The position numbers were made by a program, and so were the translations under genes. Below are positions 12,301-27,300 of a stretch of 64,000 nt of DNA, one piece after another. The notes under the pieces were generated by a model. The model was not told the origin of the DNA. It saw only the letters and a program-made list of their open reading frames with translations, and ran no database searches. The first letter of the stretch is position 1. Each line of letters begins with the position of its first letter. This DNA is from Patiria pectinifera (Eukaryota > Echinodermata > Asteroidea > Valvatida > Asterinidae). The DNA lies in contig CM057129.1 of assembly GCA_029964075.1 (NCBI GenBank), forward strand, positions 28,573,430-28,637,429. Direction: 5' to 3'.

Positions 12301-15300
12301 AGGAATAATCCACTGAAGCAGTATTGCAGCCTGAACATTCTTTTAGTTTCATTTCCTCCAAAGTTTCTCCGTTCTGTATTACACATCCTTGGAACCATGT
12401 TGGAGATCTTTATCAAGGACTTACTCATGTCACCAAGACGGCGTTGACATATTGATATGAGAGTGCCGATTTAATGCCTCAATGCTATATTTATATTATT
12501 GAAAACATGTTCATGTATGAATCAGATGCATGCTTGAATGTTTTGGAACCACAAGCTGTGCCTCACTTGTACCTTTCTATCAAAGTCCTTTCTTTATAAT
12601 GCGACCTTCACTATTCCCAACGAGCCGCTCGTCTCGACCATAAAACGCGGAGCAAGAATGATAAAACGTCGCTTCAAATTAATCGCCGGCGATAAGCAAG
12701 GCGAGCGAGCCGAAAATGAAACCGTCTCGAAATTCCATCATTAGAGCCGAGCGATGTTCGATGGAATCCCAAGCATTCAGCCCAGGGAGAGGTTTTCTGA
12801 AACATTTGTCACCAGATATTTTTTTCTATGCACTGCCGTGTAGAGATTCTAGCGCTCGGGGCTTTGGGCACAGAGCCGGGTTTCTTTTTTTATCTCGGAG
12901 ACATTGATGTTGCATGGCAATTAATATGGTGGTCCCTCATGATGCCCCTGGACATGCAGTGTAACGGAATGGTTTATGAAACAAGATGCAGTACTCTTCC
13001 ACTTGACGTTTTAAGAGATGAAAGTTTATCCAGATTGGTACACGGTTCAAGTTGACATGACTTCTCTCTTTACCAAAATGGACTCCAAACTGCGCATGTT
13101 TTGACAGTATTCATGGTTTATCAAAGATGACTTTAAAACAGGCAGTTGAATTGTATTTTTAATCTACTTCTGTTGTTCTTATTACCTAAAATTGGGTTAA
13201 AACACTGCATGAAAGCTGAAACTGCACCTCGTGCCCATGTGCATTTTTTAATAGTGAATCAATCTTATCGGCAAATTTGAATGTCACTGAATCGAACGAC
13301 ACAGACTCATTTGTTGAGCAAGAAGAAACTGTGGCTGATCATTAATTAGCACGACTGCCAATTTAAATAATTACGAGATGAGAACCTGTGTGCAGAAAAT
13401 CATTATCCAGTATTATGCAATCATAAGCAAGCACGTGCTTGTCAATCAAATAAACAATATAGCCACAAAAATTACGGACATTCATAACATACAAGGGTAT
13501 TCTATCAAGCCTTAATATTTCCAAAATATTTATCAAGATAATAAAATGTGAAATTCTCACAGAGTAGATAAAAGTGATAAAAGCAACATAAATGCGTAGG
13601 CATCGGCTGAATAAGGTTTAGTAAAAAATCAGCAACGGTGTTAAGATATTAAGTACCATTATTCGTTGGATACAAATTACTTTGATGCATCATTTCAGAC
13701 AATATTTTTTAGGTATTAGATATATCTTGCCTTCTACGCTAACATACGCGTGCTGGCATGAAAACAAGTAGTCTATGCCATGGAGCTATATGTCTATACA
13801 CAGTACATGCAATGAAGACGCCTTTCGTCTTATTAATGTTTCTGCTGTTATGAAGATAGCCAGTGTTTACATGTAAACAAATCAGTAGTTAAAGAATTCT
13901 TCTACTAACCGTGTACTTAATATGCCACAAGTGTGAGATTCCTGGAATGCGTTAATCAAATGCTAGTGTTTTAATTGAGGTTAATATCGGTGTATAAGCA
14001 GCCTTAAGTGTAATGTGTGGTTCACCGCATAATACCACTAGGTAATCTACTTTACAATTAAACTTAACGAACCTGAATAGATCTGAAAGTCAAATTAGTT
14101 GCGTGGCCCCGACGCGTTCTTACCACAACCGAATTAACTCTAAATTTAGGGGCTTTGATGTTTGGTTTTGGTGTTTTACATAAACGTATGTTTGGAAAGG
14201 ATAGTTCCTTTATTGTAAATATCTGGAAATTTCACTCAACATAAATGTCATTGTGGACTGTCAAATAGTGCAAGTGTGTTGTTAGTTTTAAGGACAGTGA
14301 TATCAAATTTTCATTTTGTAGCATTTTGTACGGGAATCTGCTAATGATTTGTATGCAGTGTCCACACATTCAAACCCATCTTTGACATTGGTGCTATAGC
14401 ATATACAGGTGTGGTAATTTGTTAAACGGGCACTGATTGCACCCATACATGTCTGTTTGTCGAACACTAATTGTATCCTGGTGGCAAATCACGTCTGTGT
14501 CCAATTCCTGCGCCCGTGTTCTTCATTAGACGTGTAGAGAATGACACCCATCAAGCACGAAGGTGACGACTGATGCCTCGGTCGTGCGCTGTATAATGCA
14601 CGGTGTAATTTAGTCTTAGTGCAAAGTTACACAGGGCTTTAGGGGCTTATAATCCATGCGGATCGATTCGTCGTGCGCTGAGCAATTGCCCTCACACGAC
14701 TCAAGGACGCATTTGGGTCGAAGCTCAAAACAAAAGAGAGAATAGACGTGGTTCAATTAAACTAACGACGCCCCATTTGGAAACCCGTCGGTGAAAATTG
14801 TGCGACGTTACTGTACGTCCCAGGGATAGACTAATTTATCATTACAAAGTTGTACAACCTTCAATCAGCAATGATAAGGTGTGATTCTTATTACCACTAC
14901 TCTTTAACTACCTTAAACTCTCACAATATGGGCCTTATTTTCGAAAGCAATTATAATACCTATTGAGGATACAATGCGACAACTATGAAGTCTCCAAAGA
15001 TAACATGTTTGTGATGGAAGCATTTGCAGACGATCGAAGCATCAAATTATAAATGATTATCGTAGACAATTCGAACCGCCGCAATACCAAAAAGTCAATT
15101 GTAATCATAATAATAACTTCAAATGAAATAAGAACATTTTTCTGTAATAAATGCAATATGTGACACTTGACATGTGACAGAGTTTCTTTGATGTTTTTTA
15201 CGAATCCTCTTTGCGTGGTATCAGATGATGGATTCTAATCGAATTCTTGTTACATCTGTTGGTCATTGCTTGCGAATGTTTCACATAGTTGTAATTTGTA

Positions 15301-18300
15301 TCACGATCAGGTAGCCCTTCCCCAAGACTATTGCTGTAATATCATTCACATTCTGTTTATCGGAGATAAGATTTGAAGGTTTGTGTTGTGAAGAGAGCAA
15401 TGAGAGTCAGTTTACGGCTGCATCATGTAACAAATGCATCTAAGCCTTCTCTCCTAATTAATTCTACTGCGTTTCTTTCTTCCTTAAATGTTAATTTTGT
15501 TTGTCTATCTGTTTTTTGTTTTGTTTTGTTTTGTTGTTTTTTTTTGCTTATACAGCCTTTGCCTCTCTTCATCATGTTATTGTCTCTGCATCAGTATATG
15601 TTCCTTGTCTCATGTCAGCTCACCCATTGTAATATCTTTGTTTGTTTGTCCTGCGTTGTTTCTACCGGCTGTTTTCCACAAGCTTCTGCTTATTTTAAAC
15701 AACCCCATGCATGCTCTATTTGCTTCGTAATTTTGCTGTTAATTTGATATTTACTGCTTTATGGTTTAACCCTTTTCTCTAAAGTTTGTATTTTTTTCAT
15801 GAAGCATGGAAATAAATCTGAAGTTGAATTGAAAATCTTGTGAGTTCCCCCGGTCCTTTTCACAGCCTCATAAACTCACAGAAGAGATTTTACATGGTGC
15901 AAGTATATTTGAGATATTTCATTCATTTCTTGAATTTTAATAGTTTCATTCAAATCAGGCAGAACATTGGGATATTTATTGTTTACTCGCAGTTCAGATG
16001 TGAGATTTGTTTTTTTTTTACATTTGGAGATGTCTGACAGCATGTAGTCGATAAGTATGAAGATATCGATGTCCATATATCGATGTCCATGTGATGTCGT
16101 TATTATAACTGGACTTGTCATTTTAGACCCCAAGAAACCTAAATTTATCATTTGTAATTTTTCTGGACTAACATGAGGTATGAACTATTAAACATACTTG
16201 CTATTTCAGTCTTTTCAAAATAGACAGTGTGTGTTAAATTGTATATATATCATTATATTTTTAGTACTACGGCGGCGATATATTTTACAGTTTTTCCAAA
16301 ATGGTAATTTACTTTTGCTCCCCAATTCTCTACTAGTTTTCATTTAGGCAATGGGATTTATTTACAACGATTGTTGTAACAGTTTCCTTCGATACAGTTG
16401 TATGTTACATGTAGCTACGACGTTCATGGATGTGTACATTGCCGGATGCAGGATAAGATGTACATGTTTCTCATGAAAGAAACCCGCTTCATTGATCTAA
16501 GATGTCGAGGATTATTATGATTAATGATTCCGCCGTCTTCCGGCAAGCTTTTCAATCAGTGACCAATAATAAACACCATAGAGAAGCCACCATCTCCACT
16601 ACATTGCCTCGGCGGTAAATATTTTTGTGAATGGCAGCCAAACAAAGACGCCAACGTGCAGAATTCAGATTCGCTAATCCATTCCCCTAAATTAGAAAGC
16701 GCTGGGCGATTCCCAAGCCGTTAACGGCCGCCTCAACGAGAAAGCGTTTGGGGAGTTGGAACAAGAAGAAACCGCGCTGCCCCTCAGTGTTTTGCGCGCG
16801 TAAACATTACATAAAAATGGACTCGCGAGAGAACATGCGATCCCAGTAATTAAATTTCTGCCAATGCTTCGGGTCGCCGAGTGCAGTTATTAGTGCGCTG
16901 TGGCAATGTCAGGCCGGGCCGGGAGCCAGTGAAAGACAGTTTCCAATCATTAGGGACTTTCATTAGGGGACAGGCCACAATGGAAGTAATCGTGCTATTC
17001 GGGAATTAATTTCCATTTTGAATACAAGCCAGGAATTGATTAGGGTTGAATGTACAGGTGAACTTCTCCATAATGTTTTTGGTTAGCATGTAATTCTGGA
17101 TGATGATCGTGACGCATATGTAACGCCATACTTCTGAAAATTGCTCCCATATCTCGAAATGTGTTCAACATGATTACCCACGAATGTTACAATCTTAGCC
17201 AGACTTTGATTTAAAGTTTTCTGTGATTATGTCAATCTGTACCTTTGACGATTTGTGTTCTTGATCTAGGTTTTGATCCAATACGTAGCGCTATATATCG
17301 ACAGAGCAAGTGTAGAATCCATGTAAAGCCACGGGTTTTGTTAAAGGATTGATGCGAATACGTAGTTTGTATAATGTGCAATTTCCTTGTATGCTTGCAG
17401 CAAAAACATAGTGTACTTAAAATACAAAATACAACTGCTGTGATATATTATGATTGAACTGTTTTGGGGGATATGTTACTGCATGGTACATTGTCGCGTT
17501 GTCTTGTGTAAAGAATTGCCGCACTCTGATTTATTCCCCACTCTGGGTGCTTAATGCAATTTTTCACCGTCTGTTAAAACCTGAAATGCCATTGTGCCTC
17601 GGTCGGACTCCTTGATAATGGGTGTGCTTAAAGCAGTATTTCACCACGAAGCGAATTAGGATGGCACTCTCCTATTAAAGGACGAGCAAGATGTTGAGGT
17701 CCCACGGTTCTGTTGCCGAACTGAAGCTGTATTAAGATGTTCACTAGATTACAAGGCGTTGTAGAAATGTCTTGAGCTCCCTATATCATGGCGGTACTTC
17801 AAATGAAAGACAGTCTGACAATCCTGTTATTATCGTCATGCAACATCATCTAATTGTGAAGAAGGAATTTCACATTAAGACGATGTTTTAACTCGAAGAT
17901 CCGTGTTTATATCACAACTGGAACAAAGTTCCGTGCATCCGAAAAGCTCAGCATTCATCAATACAAATAATAAGAAAATTCTGTCGATGGTTGCAAAATA
18001 CGAGCCTGGAGCACGGCCGAGAAGCTGCCAGATAGAGGTATGCCTGCAATGTCGCCTGCCCGTCGCCCACGCGTCATGCGATAGCACGACGCCATTACGG
18101 ACCCTGTCTTGTGTGTTGTTTTTTTGGCTGGAGCCTCTCCGCTCCCTACTTCGATCTCGTCATTAGAATGCCATAATGGAGTCTCGTTGGTTTATTCGGC
18201 AGGAAACATGACAACTGCATGCGCCCGGAGTCCGGTTTTGTCTCGTAGAATAAACTGTGCCACTCTGGTGTTCCGCGGATTTCTAGAAGGCATGTGTTTT

Positions 18301-21300
18301 CCAATGTTGATCAACAGACGGATAAGGTTGATGAGGTGGATGAAGCCGCAAAAACAGCTAAGCGCACTAAATAAAGAGAACAGTTACCAATTGCGATGTA
18401 GCACTCACTGCGCTTTAAGGAACTCCACCTAAAAAATCTACCGAGTAGAAAATTAACAGTTATCATTGTAATGTCATTTTGCCATTACGGGATTGCTTAA
18501 ATTGTTATTATATCACATTAATGTCATTTTTTCCATCAAAAATGTTATCATCATCAACTATTTGCATTATTGTGTTCAAAAAAGTAAGGTAATTGTAATG
18601 TTCGATTTTTCCAGAACATAAAATCTCTTTGAGATCATTTGTAATTCGAGAGAAATGAAAATGTTCTGTACATTAATGATAACGTTTGCTTTATGAAACT
18701 TATTCATTCTCAAGGCCGCAGAATAAGTCACGTAAACAAAAATCAAGATAAAAGTATTACTTGATCAATGTGGTACTGTACATTCTATTCAAAACAAAAT
18801 GTCCCTTTAAAAAAACGTGATTGGCTGTAACACCAGAGAAAGGTTACCAAAAAAACATTTGTCAAGACAATGTCTGATGTTATGTTCACCAGTAAATAGC
18901 TATCGATAACACGAGAGAAAGAGAGGACAGAAAGAGAGGACAGAAAGAGAAAGTAGAATAAATAAGCAGCTGACAAAGTCAGATTGAAGGTTCCCGATGC
19001 CGTGTTTCCGTCCAATTATCTTCACCTCGAGTTTGAAAAAAAAAAGTCCCCAACATCACGATGTGCGGCACGGCTGGGCCTCTGCAGACGGGGCCTGTAA
19101 CGGGATATGCGCGGGGCTGTCATCACCACGGTAGGTCCAGGCGGAGACGTAGCGATGCAAAGATCAAACTGTTTAAAGTACGATCCGGGAGCAAGGACGA
19201 CTTCTTAGAGAAGGCAGGGAGCTAATAGACAAGGACAAACATCTTATCTTCTTTACTCCATTACGGACATCTTTGCGTATAAGGCTGAATTATGTCCGAC
19301 TCATCATCTGTGCTAATTGTATATACCAAAGAGGAGTATAGATGTAGTACATGGACTTTAACCCTTTTCTGGTAACATTATTATAACGAGCTAAGTCGAT
19401 TTTGGTGCATTGGCATGTCTGTCGTTAAAGCAAGACGAAGGCCGTGTCCGAATTTCTTGGCTACGGCTTGAAATTACACACGAGTCTATGGGAAGTGGCT
19501 GCAGCCACTACAGTCCCATAGACTCGTGTGTAATTTCAAACCGTAACCAAGTAATTTGGACACGGTCCTAAATTCATCGGTGTGCAGGTAAACTGTACAA
19601 GTATTTATGACCGCATTCTGTTTTGAATAATTTGTCTAATTTCAACTTAGAATGCCTCATGGGTAGTTTAAAGTCCGGAACTGGCATTTGAAAATGCATG
19701 ATTTAGTTGTGTGCAAATGTCATGTTCTGGTATAAGGGCCTATACACATTCGTTAATCGTTATGTCTGCATATCATCGACATATATAGGTTGTCGCACAA
19801 AAAAACCTAACAGTCGAAAACCAATTTTCAAAGATATTGCATGAGGGTTTTGGAATATTTTCAAATTACCTCTTAATTCAGATAACCAATCTACCATACA
19901 AACTTTCTTTCATTCAACTCGATGCATTGGAACAAACGCTATGCTTCATCGAACTCAAGGGTTGAAATTCCTTGAAAGTGAGAAAGCGCAGTTTATAGAG
20001 AAACACACATTTCCTTTGCTAAAGAGTAACGTGTGACTTTTCTACCGGCTTCGATCTGTAAACTTAAAAAAAATGGCCCAATTGGTTTTTCAAGTCCCGC
20101 ATTGTGATTGCTGTATCTTTTGAACAAAACGTCCTAATGAAGCCAACTAACAGCATTTGGAAAACCTATTACTCTAGTCAGCAATACATTAGACGCGATT
20201 TTGAATACTACCCCAACTTTTCTGAAAACATGCCCGATTCGACTGTTAGGTTTTACGTGGGACAACCTGTATGTCGGTACAGTCATATAATGTTCTTCCT
20301 TAATGTGTTAGTGTAAAGCTTTTGAGGAAGTTCTCGTTTCAAGATCTTCCTTCGAGTGGGGAATCCTACTCCGTATAATGTAACTGCCCGTATAATGTAA
20401 CTGCCCGTCGTCCGATACGCTTTTGTCAAGTGACTGATTTGGTTAAACATCAATTCGGTCAAAGAGTCAAGCGCGTATTATTGGATGGTAATGTATCCGT
20501 TCTTCAATGTCATTACGGGCGTTGGATGCAGCACTTTCAGTCTGAAAATGTCAAAATTAACATGATGGTCCGTACTCCGTAGTAGTACAGGTCTGCGCCT
20601 GGTCTCCTTTGATAACGCTTCCTGATCAATCAGCAGGAACATAAGATTAAAGGGTCTGGTAGCCGCTACTACTCTGTATATTTACTTTGGATAGGCTATG
20701 ATAATGATGCCGCTGTGCCGAAAGACACGTTCATACTGCATGTCTTGTGCATAGAATGGTTCGTGATTATGTTTCGAACTGTGTGCCGCACTTATTTTTT
20801 ATTTTTTTTTATTTCAGACAACCCTTAAGTAGGAGTCTATAGCATATAGGTTATATGGCAGATGATGATACCAGACAATAATTATGTGTGGTTTTGGTTT
20901 GTGCAATTTACTTGAGAAGAATTCCGAAGAACTGGATTGATTCTTTGGCCTCTGAGTTTAATTTCTTGTTTAATGCCACGGCGTGATAAGTTTACTTTGC
21001 CACAACATTTAAAATCCAATCAAATTATCAAAACCCAAAATATTTTAGTGAGCATGTAATTACATCACGAGATTGAATCGGGATCAAAAGTCATTTCCAT
21101 TTGGAAATTACACCCTGCCTATAGGCGCCACTGGGAACACAAAACGCGTCTTCAGATGAAGAGAGAATGATGACTGCCAATATTTTGAAACACCGGCAGT
21201 TTACGTTTCGCCCTCCCGGCTAGGCAAAGGGAGAATTGCTGCGGAGCTTTTCTTCTTATAACTCGCCCCTGGAAGGTTCTTTCTGATCAAACAAAGTCAA

Positions 21301-24300
21301 GTGTGTTGATTCGGCGATTTAAAGGGACCGCGTCCTTCCCGTCTCCATGAATAATGTTTGATCTTGAAAGATAAATTACCCTGCTAGTGAGTACCCCTCG
21401 CTCGACGAGTGGTTTTCTTGTGGTGTTCTTACCGCGGACTTGACGGAGAAACCCCCGCCTTTGGCGATGACCCCTAGACTCAGAAGGAGGCCTTACGGGG
21501 TTTCTGAACCGGTCATGCATTTCTTAATGGCATGGGAGCACAGGCTAATTAAGTTCTGGATCGGACATAGCAAGGTGATTGCGCAATTTCAAGTGAACCT
21601 GTCAGAAAAAGGTCCCTCGGTGAACAAAATTTGATGGGACTTCTCGTCCAATTGCACAATCTTTATGGTTTAATTGTCTTTATGATTTTGTGCATGCTTA
21701 TATAACCTGTCGTAGCACATCGAGTTATTCTACCTCAAGAATTTTCTGATATTCACATTTTGAAATTGTACACTTAATTTACATTTATTGGAGACGTGGT
21801 CATTTCTTGTACTATTTTCTTAGATGAAGTGCCTCGTACAACGTGTAATGAGGCGCAGCATCACGGCATGTCCGAGTCTAAGAGTCCCACCAAATCAATG
21901 CCCAGCGAAACGAAACAAGAAAATCGATCCGAATTTGGTCCGGGCCAAATGTCAGATTTCACCTTTAATTTGGCACCGCAAGAAATGAGCGGCGGAGGGC
22001 CGTAGTACACACACACTCACACGAGCAATATGAGACAGGCATTAGGGGTGGCAAATTATTCATACGCGTTGGCGCGCGTCGCCGGCCCGCATCCGACGGA
22101 ATACCAACCGAGTCTGAACCACTCGTAGACGCCAGTGCGAAGCTACGCTTCTTACCCCGCGGGTACTTTCCATCCTAGGACTCCATCTAACCGTGCCTTT
22201 GCCGTCCTCTGTCCCCAGTACTTTGCCCTTCGGCCGACCCACTCGATAACGGCATTCATTAACGTAATCAAATCCTTGAACGAGGTGGCAAATAGACTGG
22301 TACCCAGACTGGGCCCCCGGCTCTGTGTATAGATTCAAATCATGGACGGTGGTGGGGCGAGGCGAATCCGTTGCCCCATCGTAGGAATAAAGACAACAAC
22401 ACGTATCAATATTATCTCGGCGACGAAAGCTGATCTGGCTTCTTTCCCCATACCTGCTGGGGTTTGGTTTTGCCTTTTTTTATGCTGACCTTAATAATTT
22501 CAAACAACGGTTGTAAGTCTCCAACCAGCTGTAACAAAATGTTTTTTTGAAGTAATCATGATCAAATCTGTATATGATTTTTCCTTAAGTAAGAAAAAAA
22601 GGAAATTGTCTTCATTAACCATGTAAAGTGTCGATTCCGTCTGAACATAATACAAACATGTTTTGAATATCAATTCGTGAATTTCAATAAATAAAAATTA
22701 AAAAAAAATTAAATATACGCATATATTTATGCGTCACTGTTAGCAAATGGCAGCATTAGGTATTTATTAAATCAATGAATGTGTTTTGAAAATAATACAA
22801 ATCGTTTGAAATGACAACCCTTCATGTACCTGGGATGAGAATGTTTAAAGATCGTCCCCAGAAAACTAAACTAGCTTATGCCACTCATGCCAAAGACATG
22901 GGAGAGCATCTAATTTGAACATACCTAAATGCAAATGTTTCGTTCAAACATAATGAGATGTTTAAGTTTAAGGTTTTTAAATCATAATAATTTTGAAATC
23001 ATTTTAATGTCTAATAATTAATATGAATGGCAATGTGCAACATATTGCGCAGCCAGATAGCCTACAAGAACCACACCTTAGACTCCCCTTCCATATTGAA
23101 TTTTGTTTTAATTCGTTGTGGTTGAAACAGCACACTTGAGCCGTCACGTCAATTTGTTGTGGTCATATCAGATTGTGACAGCTGCCGTAATAATCCGAGG
23201 TGCAGAGAGAAATCATATTCGCCGTCACCAAAGGCAGTTGTCAGGACTTCAAATGAAATCCATGTCGATCCGCATCCATAATGCACAATGTGGCACACTT
23301 GATATCCAAAAACATTGTGTTAACAAAATAGGCGAGTTGTGTAAACTGCAGCCACCTTAGATGTTTATTTTGTAGTGTATGTAAAGTGCATGTTCACTTG
23401 TGGTTATATAACCTGCCTCTTGTGACGGAATTGTCTGACACTGCTTGAAAAAGTGAGTCATGAAGACAAAATATTACATTAAAGGGAATATACAACATTT
23501 GCAAACATCGGAAAACAAAACTACCAAATTATTATGAAATACCTTACTGGACTGTTAGTAAATGAGAGTCTAAAGCATCACGTAAAGACGTGGGACCTGG
23601 TGTGCGTACATGTTCAAGACAAGTGGTATTTTTGTATAAACTTCCAACCCTGGTCGGACGCCGTTGGAAAAAATATGGTGTTTTTTTTCAAATACTACCC
23701 CCAATTTACCATATATAATTTACCATTAATTTAGCCTGAATTTTGTTTGCAATCGATTATACGCCTGCATCTATGAACGGGTCAAGCCAGCTATACTGGT
23801 TCCCTAACCTTACAATTCCCCGACGCCTATAAATTGTTCCGTTCCAATTTAAGTGGGGTCAGGGAACCAGACTACAAGAACATGATGATTGTTTTTCTTG
23901 GTTTTTCCAGCATCTACTAACACAAAACTTCAAACAAGTCAGTGTAACAATAATTGCTATAAAATACTGATCCCCAAATCCATCCATTTCTAAAAATTAC
24001 AGCAAAAGCAAATATTGTATTATTCCCTTCAATTCAATGTTTCTCGACACGTGAATACATGCACGGTAAAAGATTCCTGGAATTTAAAAATAAATCCATT
24101 CGTTTCAAAGGGAATTATTTTCAAAAGTCACAATGATTTTGTTTCCTCGATTATTTTGCCAAAGATCAGAGATGGGTGAACGCCGAATTCGTTTGCAGTG
24201 TCATGTACATGTACTTTGCTGCCCTGTAATGCGCCTATCAATTGCCCCGCCCCCACCACCACCCAAGATGTTGGGATTGTCACTTTTGAAGTGACAAAAT

Positions 24301-27300
24301 CCCACCCCTCGAGCAGCATTTAAGTGACAATCCGCGACATACATACGTGGGGCGCACTAGTGATCAGTGGCTTTCCATGTAATACGCCAATAGTATCAAT
24401 GTTTTTGAGTTCATGAAAACCGCTTTCCATGTACACATTATAATAACAACCGAAGTTACTTACGAATCCACTTGAAACCAGCAAGGTTTGTGTATATGAA
24501 CAGCCGACTAGACGCGTCATCAGCCGTGTGCTATATACCGTTAGACTTGGTACGAGTCCTGCGGTATTAATTATGATTGCCAGGTCTTCTAAGTTAGATC
24601 CATTAGAAGTTCTTTTTTAATGGTGTTATTAACGTGTTCATTGTAATTTAAATATTCAGTTCAAGAATTGTCGAAACAACAGACATCATTTGAGAATTCG
24701 ATATCATTTTTGTTTTTAGTATAGGGAGAGCAGACACAATAACATATTGGATTTATTTTTACCTGTCATTCCCAGGATGCCTTGCGTCCGAGGCCGAGGA
24801 GAGACTCTTTAATACTTTATTCACCGGATACAATCGGCTTATCCGTCCAGTGCGAAACAACACGGATACGTTAAAGGTTGAGTTTGGGCTTACCATGTCG
24901 CAACTTATTGATGTGGTGAGTAATGTGTCATGTTTATTGTGTACATCTATCATACATGCACAAAACATGCAGAAGGGCCAACAAAGTCAACATTGTTGGA
25001 TAATACAGTGTCACGTGACTTACACTGTAAAAACAGTGTTTAGCATTTAAACACATCAGAACGTGTTTAGAGTTTAAAACGCTTAGGAATGTGTTTCAAT
25101 TCTAAACGTTTACCACTTTTTAATGTTAGTTGTGTTACGGTTTTACGTTTTGGTGTGGATATAGGATTGTTTATCTAAATGAAGGTGTTGCTAAACAAAA
25201 CATATTATTCATATGTTATGTCAAACGGATAATGGGTAAAAATGTGTGTCAGAAAAACAGAAAATCTAAAAAACACACATGGTGCTAAACGTGTGGAAAA
25301 AGTGGGTACAGAATAAGTGTTTAGAAATGTGTTTAAATCCTAAGCACCATTTTTACAGTGTACAGACGCTACGTTGATCATCTGCTGTTGATTTCTAAGG
25401 AGTCATACATTTTCTAAATTTAGTCTAAATTCATGTACATTGAATTCTGTTTACGTACCTTTTAGTCAAGAAACGAAAACACATGTATTTAACGACACAT
25501 TGGTAATGTTTTTCTCAATGCAGGACGAAAAAAATCAAATTATGACAACGAATGTGTGGCTGAAACAGGTATGTATTGTGAACTAATAATTGATCTTACA
25601 TTTTGCTCAGCACTCGGACCAAAATTATCACGGTTACACCAAAACTGTCATTGAGCCTAATGTCAACAGAGCAGCAAATATGACGATGTCCATTACTAAA
25701 ATATTTTGTCTCGTTAAAGCAGTAACCAATATATCAACAACACACGACTTTAATTATTACAATTATTTTGTGGTCGGGTTAGCGCAGAGATTGCCCTAGT
25801 ACTGGTTTAGAGTTTCTCTTAATCAATGGGAGTTTCTTCCCAGTGCTTAACCAAGAATTGTCTTCATATCGTGCAGACTAAAAGTGCGTCACTTTAGTCG
25901 CATTCAGTGACGGAACTAACTTATAATATCGACCTTAGTTGTCTCAAAGAAAGATAATGATATTGATAATTTTGAGGTATGATGTCATCAAAACAGCTGT
26001 TTTAGTTTAAAGTTAATATAGAAAGCTGTCGAGTGAAATGATATAAGAATTAATAGTAGTAAAGGTCAGCTTAGTTTATGATTCTTTTTAATGACAGCAA
26101 TGGTTTGACTACAAGTTATCCTGGAATCCAGAAGAGTATGACGGGATCATGATACTTCGCGTACCAGCCCTGATGATCTGGCTTCCAGATATTGTGCTTT
26201 ACAACAAGTAAGTCCAAGCTTCACCTTTCAATTCTTTGGAGGTGGAAAAGGGCCACCAAAAAAAAAAGATATTTTAGCCTGTGAATCTCTTAACTTCTCT
26301 ACGAAACATTGTTCTACGTTGTGGCCGTTGTTCAAAGGTTCTTGAAACCTGTTTAATGGAATGTGGCTAATAATAATAAAAAATCTGGTTGAGATCTGAT
26401 ATTAGAGAGAAGATGGCCACATTGTTTTCGCACCACAGGTTACAGCAACCTTTTTTTAGAACGAGTCTCATTTAGTTCGTGTTCATTTTCAAACGAATGT
26501 AATGTGGAAGACTGTAGCGGGACATTGTGCGTATAGGCCTACGTCTTTTGCCGCTCCAGTGGCAGCTGGAAGATTGTGTAATTCTGAAACTTAAGTATCT
26601 GCTGAAAGTCCCAGCAAAGATCAAGTACCGTCATTCTGGTCGCCAATATCATAGCCTAAAATAGGGAGGCAATTCAATTAACTTCATTTTGACAATGCAT
26701 AAATATTTTACAGGATTCTTTTATTGTGTTATTTATTTCACCTTTTTGTTTGCCATTTACAGTGCCGACGGAAAATACGAAGTCACATTAATGACAAAAG
26801 CTCTGGTATATTCCGACGGGACAATATATTGGCTTCCACCGGCCATCTACAAGAGCTCGTGCAAGATAGACGTCCGGTACTTCCCTTTCGACCAGCAGGA
26901 ATGTATCATGAAATTCGGCTCCTGGACGTACGATGGCTTGTTGATCGACCTGATGCCCCTGGGTGGGCCCGATGTGGATTTGGAGGACTATTGGCAGAGC
27001 GGGGAGTGGTATATCATCGGCACGCCTGGTACCAAACACACGGTGAAGTACCCCTGCTGTGACGAGATCTACACGGATATCACTTTCAATATGATCATCC
27101 GCAGGAAGCCGCTGTTCTACACGGTCAACCTGATCCTGCCGTGTGTCCTCATCTCCTTCCTAACCGTGTTGGTCTTCTACCTTCCATCGGACTCTGGTGA
27201 GAAGATCACGCTGTGTATCTCGGTGCTGCTCGCCTTGACTGTGTTCTTGCTCCTGATTGCCGAGATCATCCCTCCTACGTCCTTGCTCATCCCGCTCATC

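Larger units (their letters stand above)
6371..24775 (+). other. Gene A intron 1 (18.4 kb)
   Basis: GTAAGA donor at 6371 and CCCAG acceptor at 24775. No other gene recognised on either strand. Contents: hAT-like short element 7621-7941, hairpin 10498-10534, long-TIR element 10703-11203, a possible LINE 3' tail ending near 15835 (AATAAA followed by TTGAATTGAAA), foldback 19439-19569, mariner-like element 19786-20269, TTAA-flanked element 23483-24028. Blocks of balanced composition around 9880-10190, 12600-12760, 14690-14830, 16500-17050 and 21430-22340 stand out from AT-rich surroundings and may be regulatory. The remaining stretches show nothing identifiable. Confidence 0.7.

Noticed and set aside
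25770-25860. tRNA-like sequence with GGGTTAGCGCAGAG
   Set aside because: Only an A-box resemblance; no B box at the right distance.
26689-26762. ATG-initiated extension upstream of gene A exon 5
   Set aside because: The frame is open upstream by chance; the AG at 26762 gives a perfect phase match to exon 4 and the family sequence begins only at ADGKYEV.
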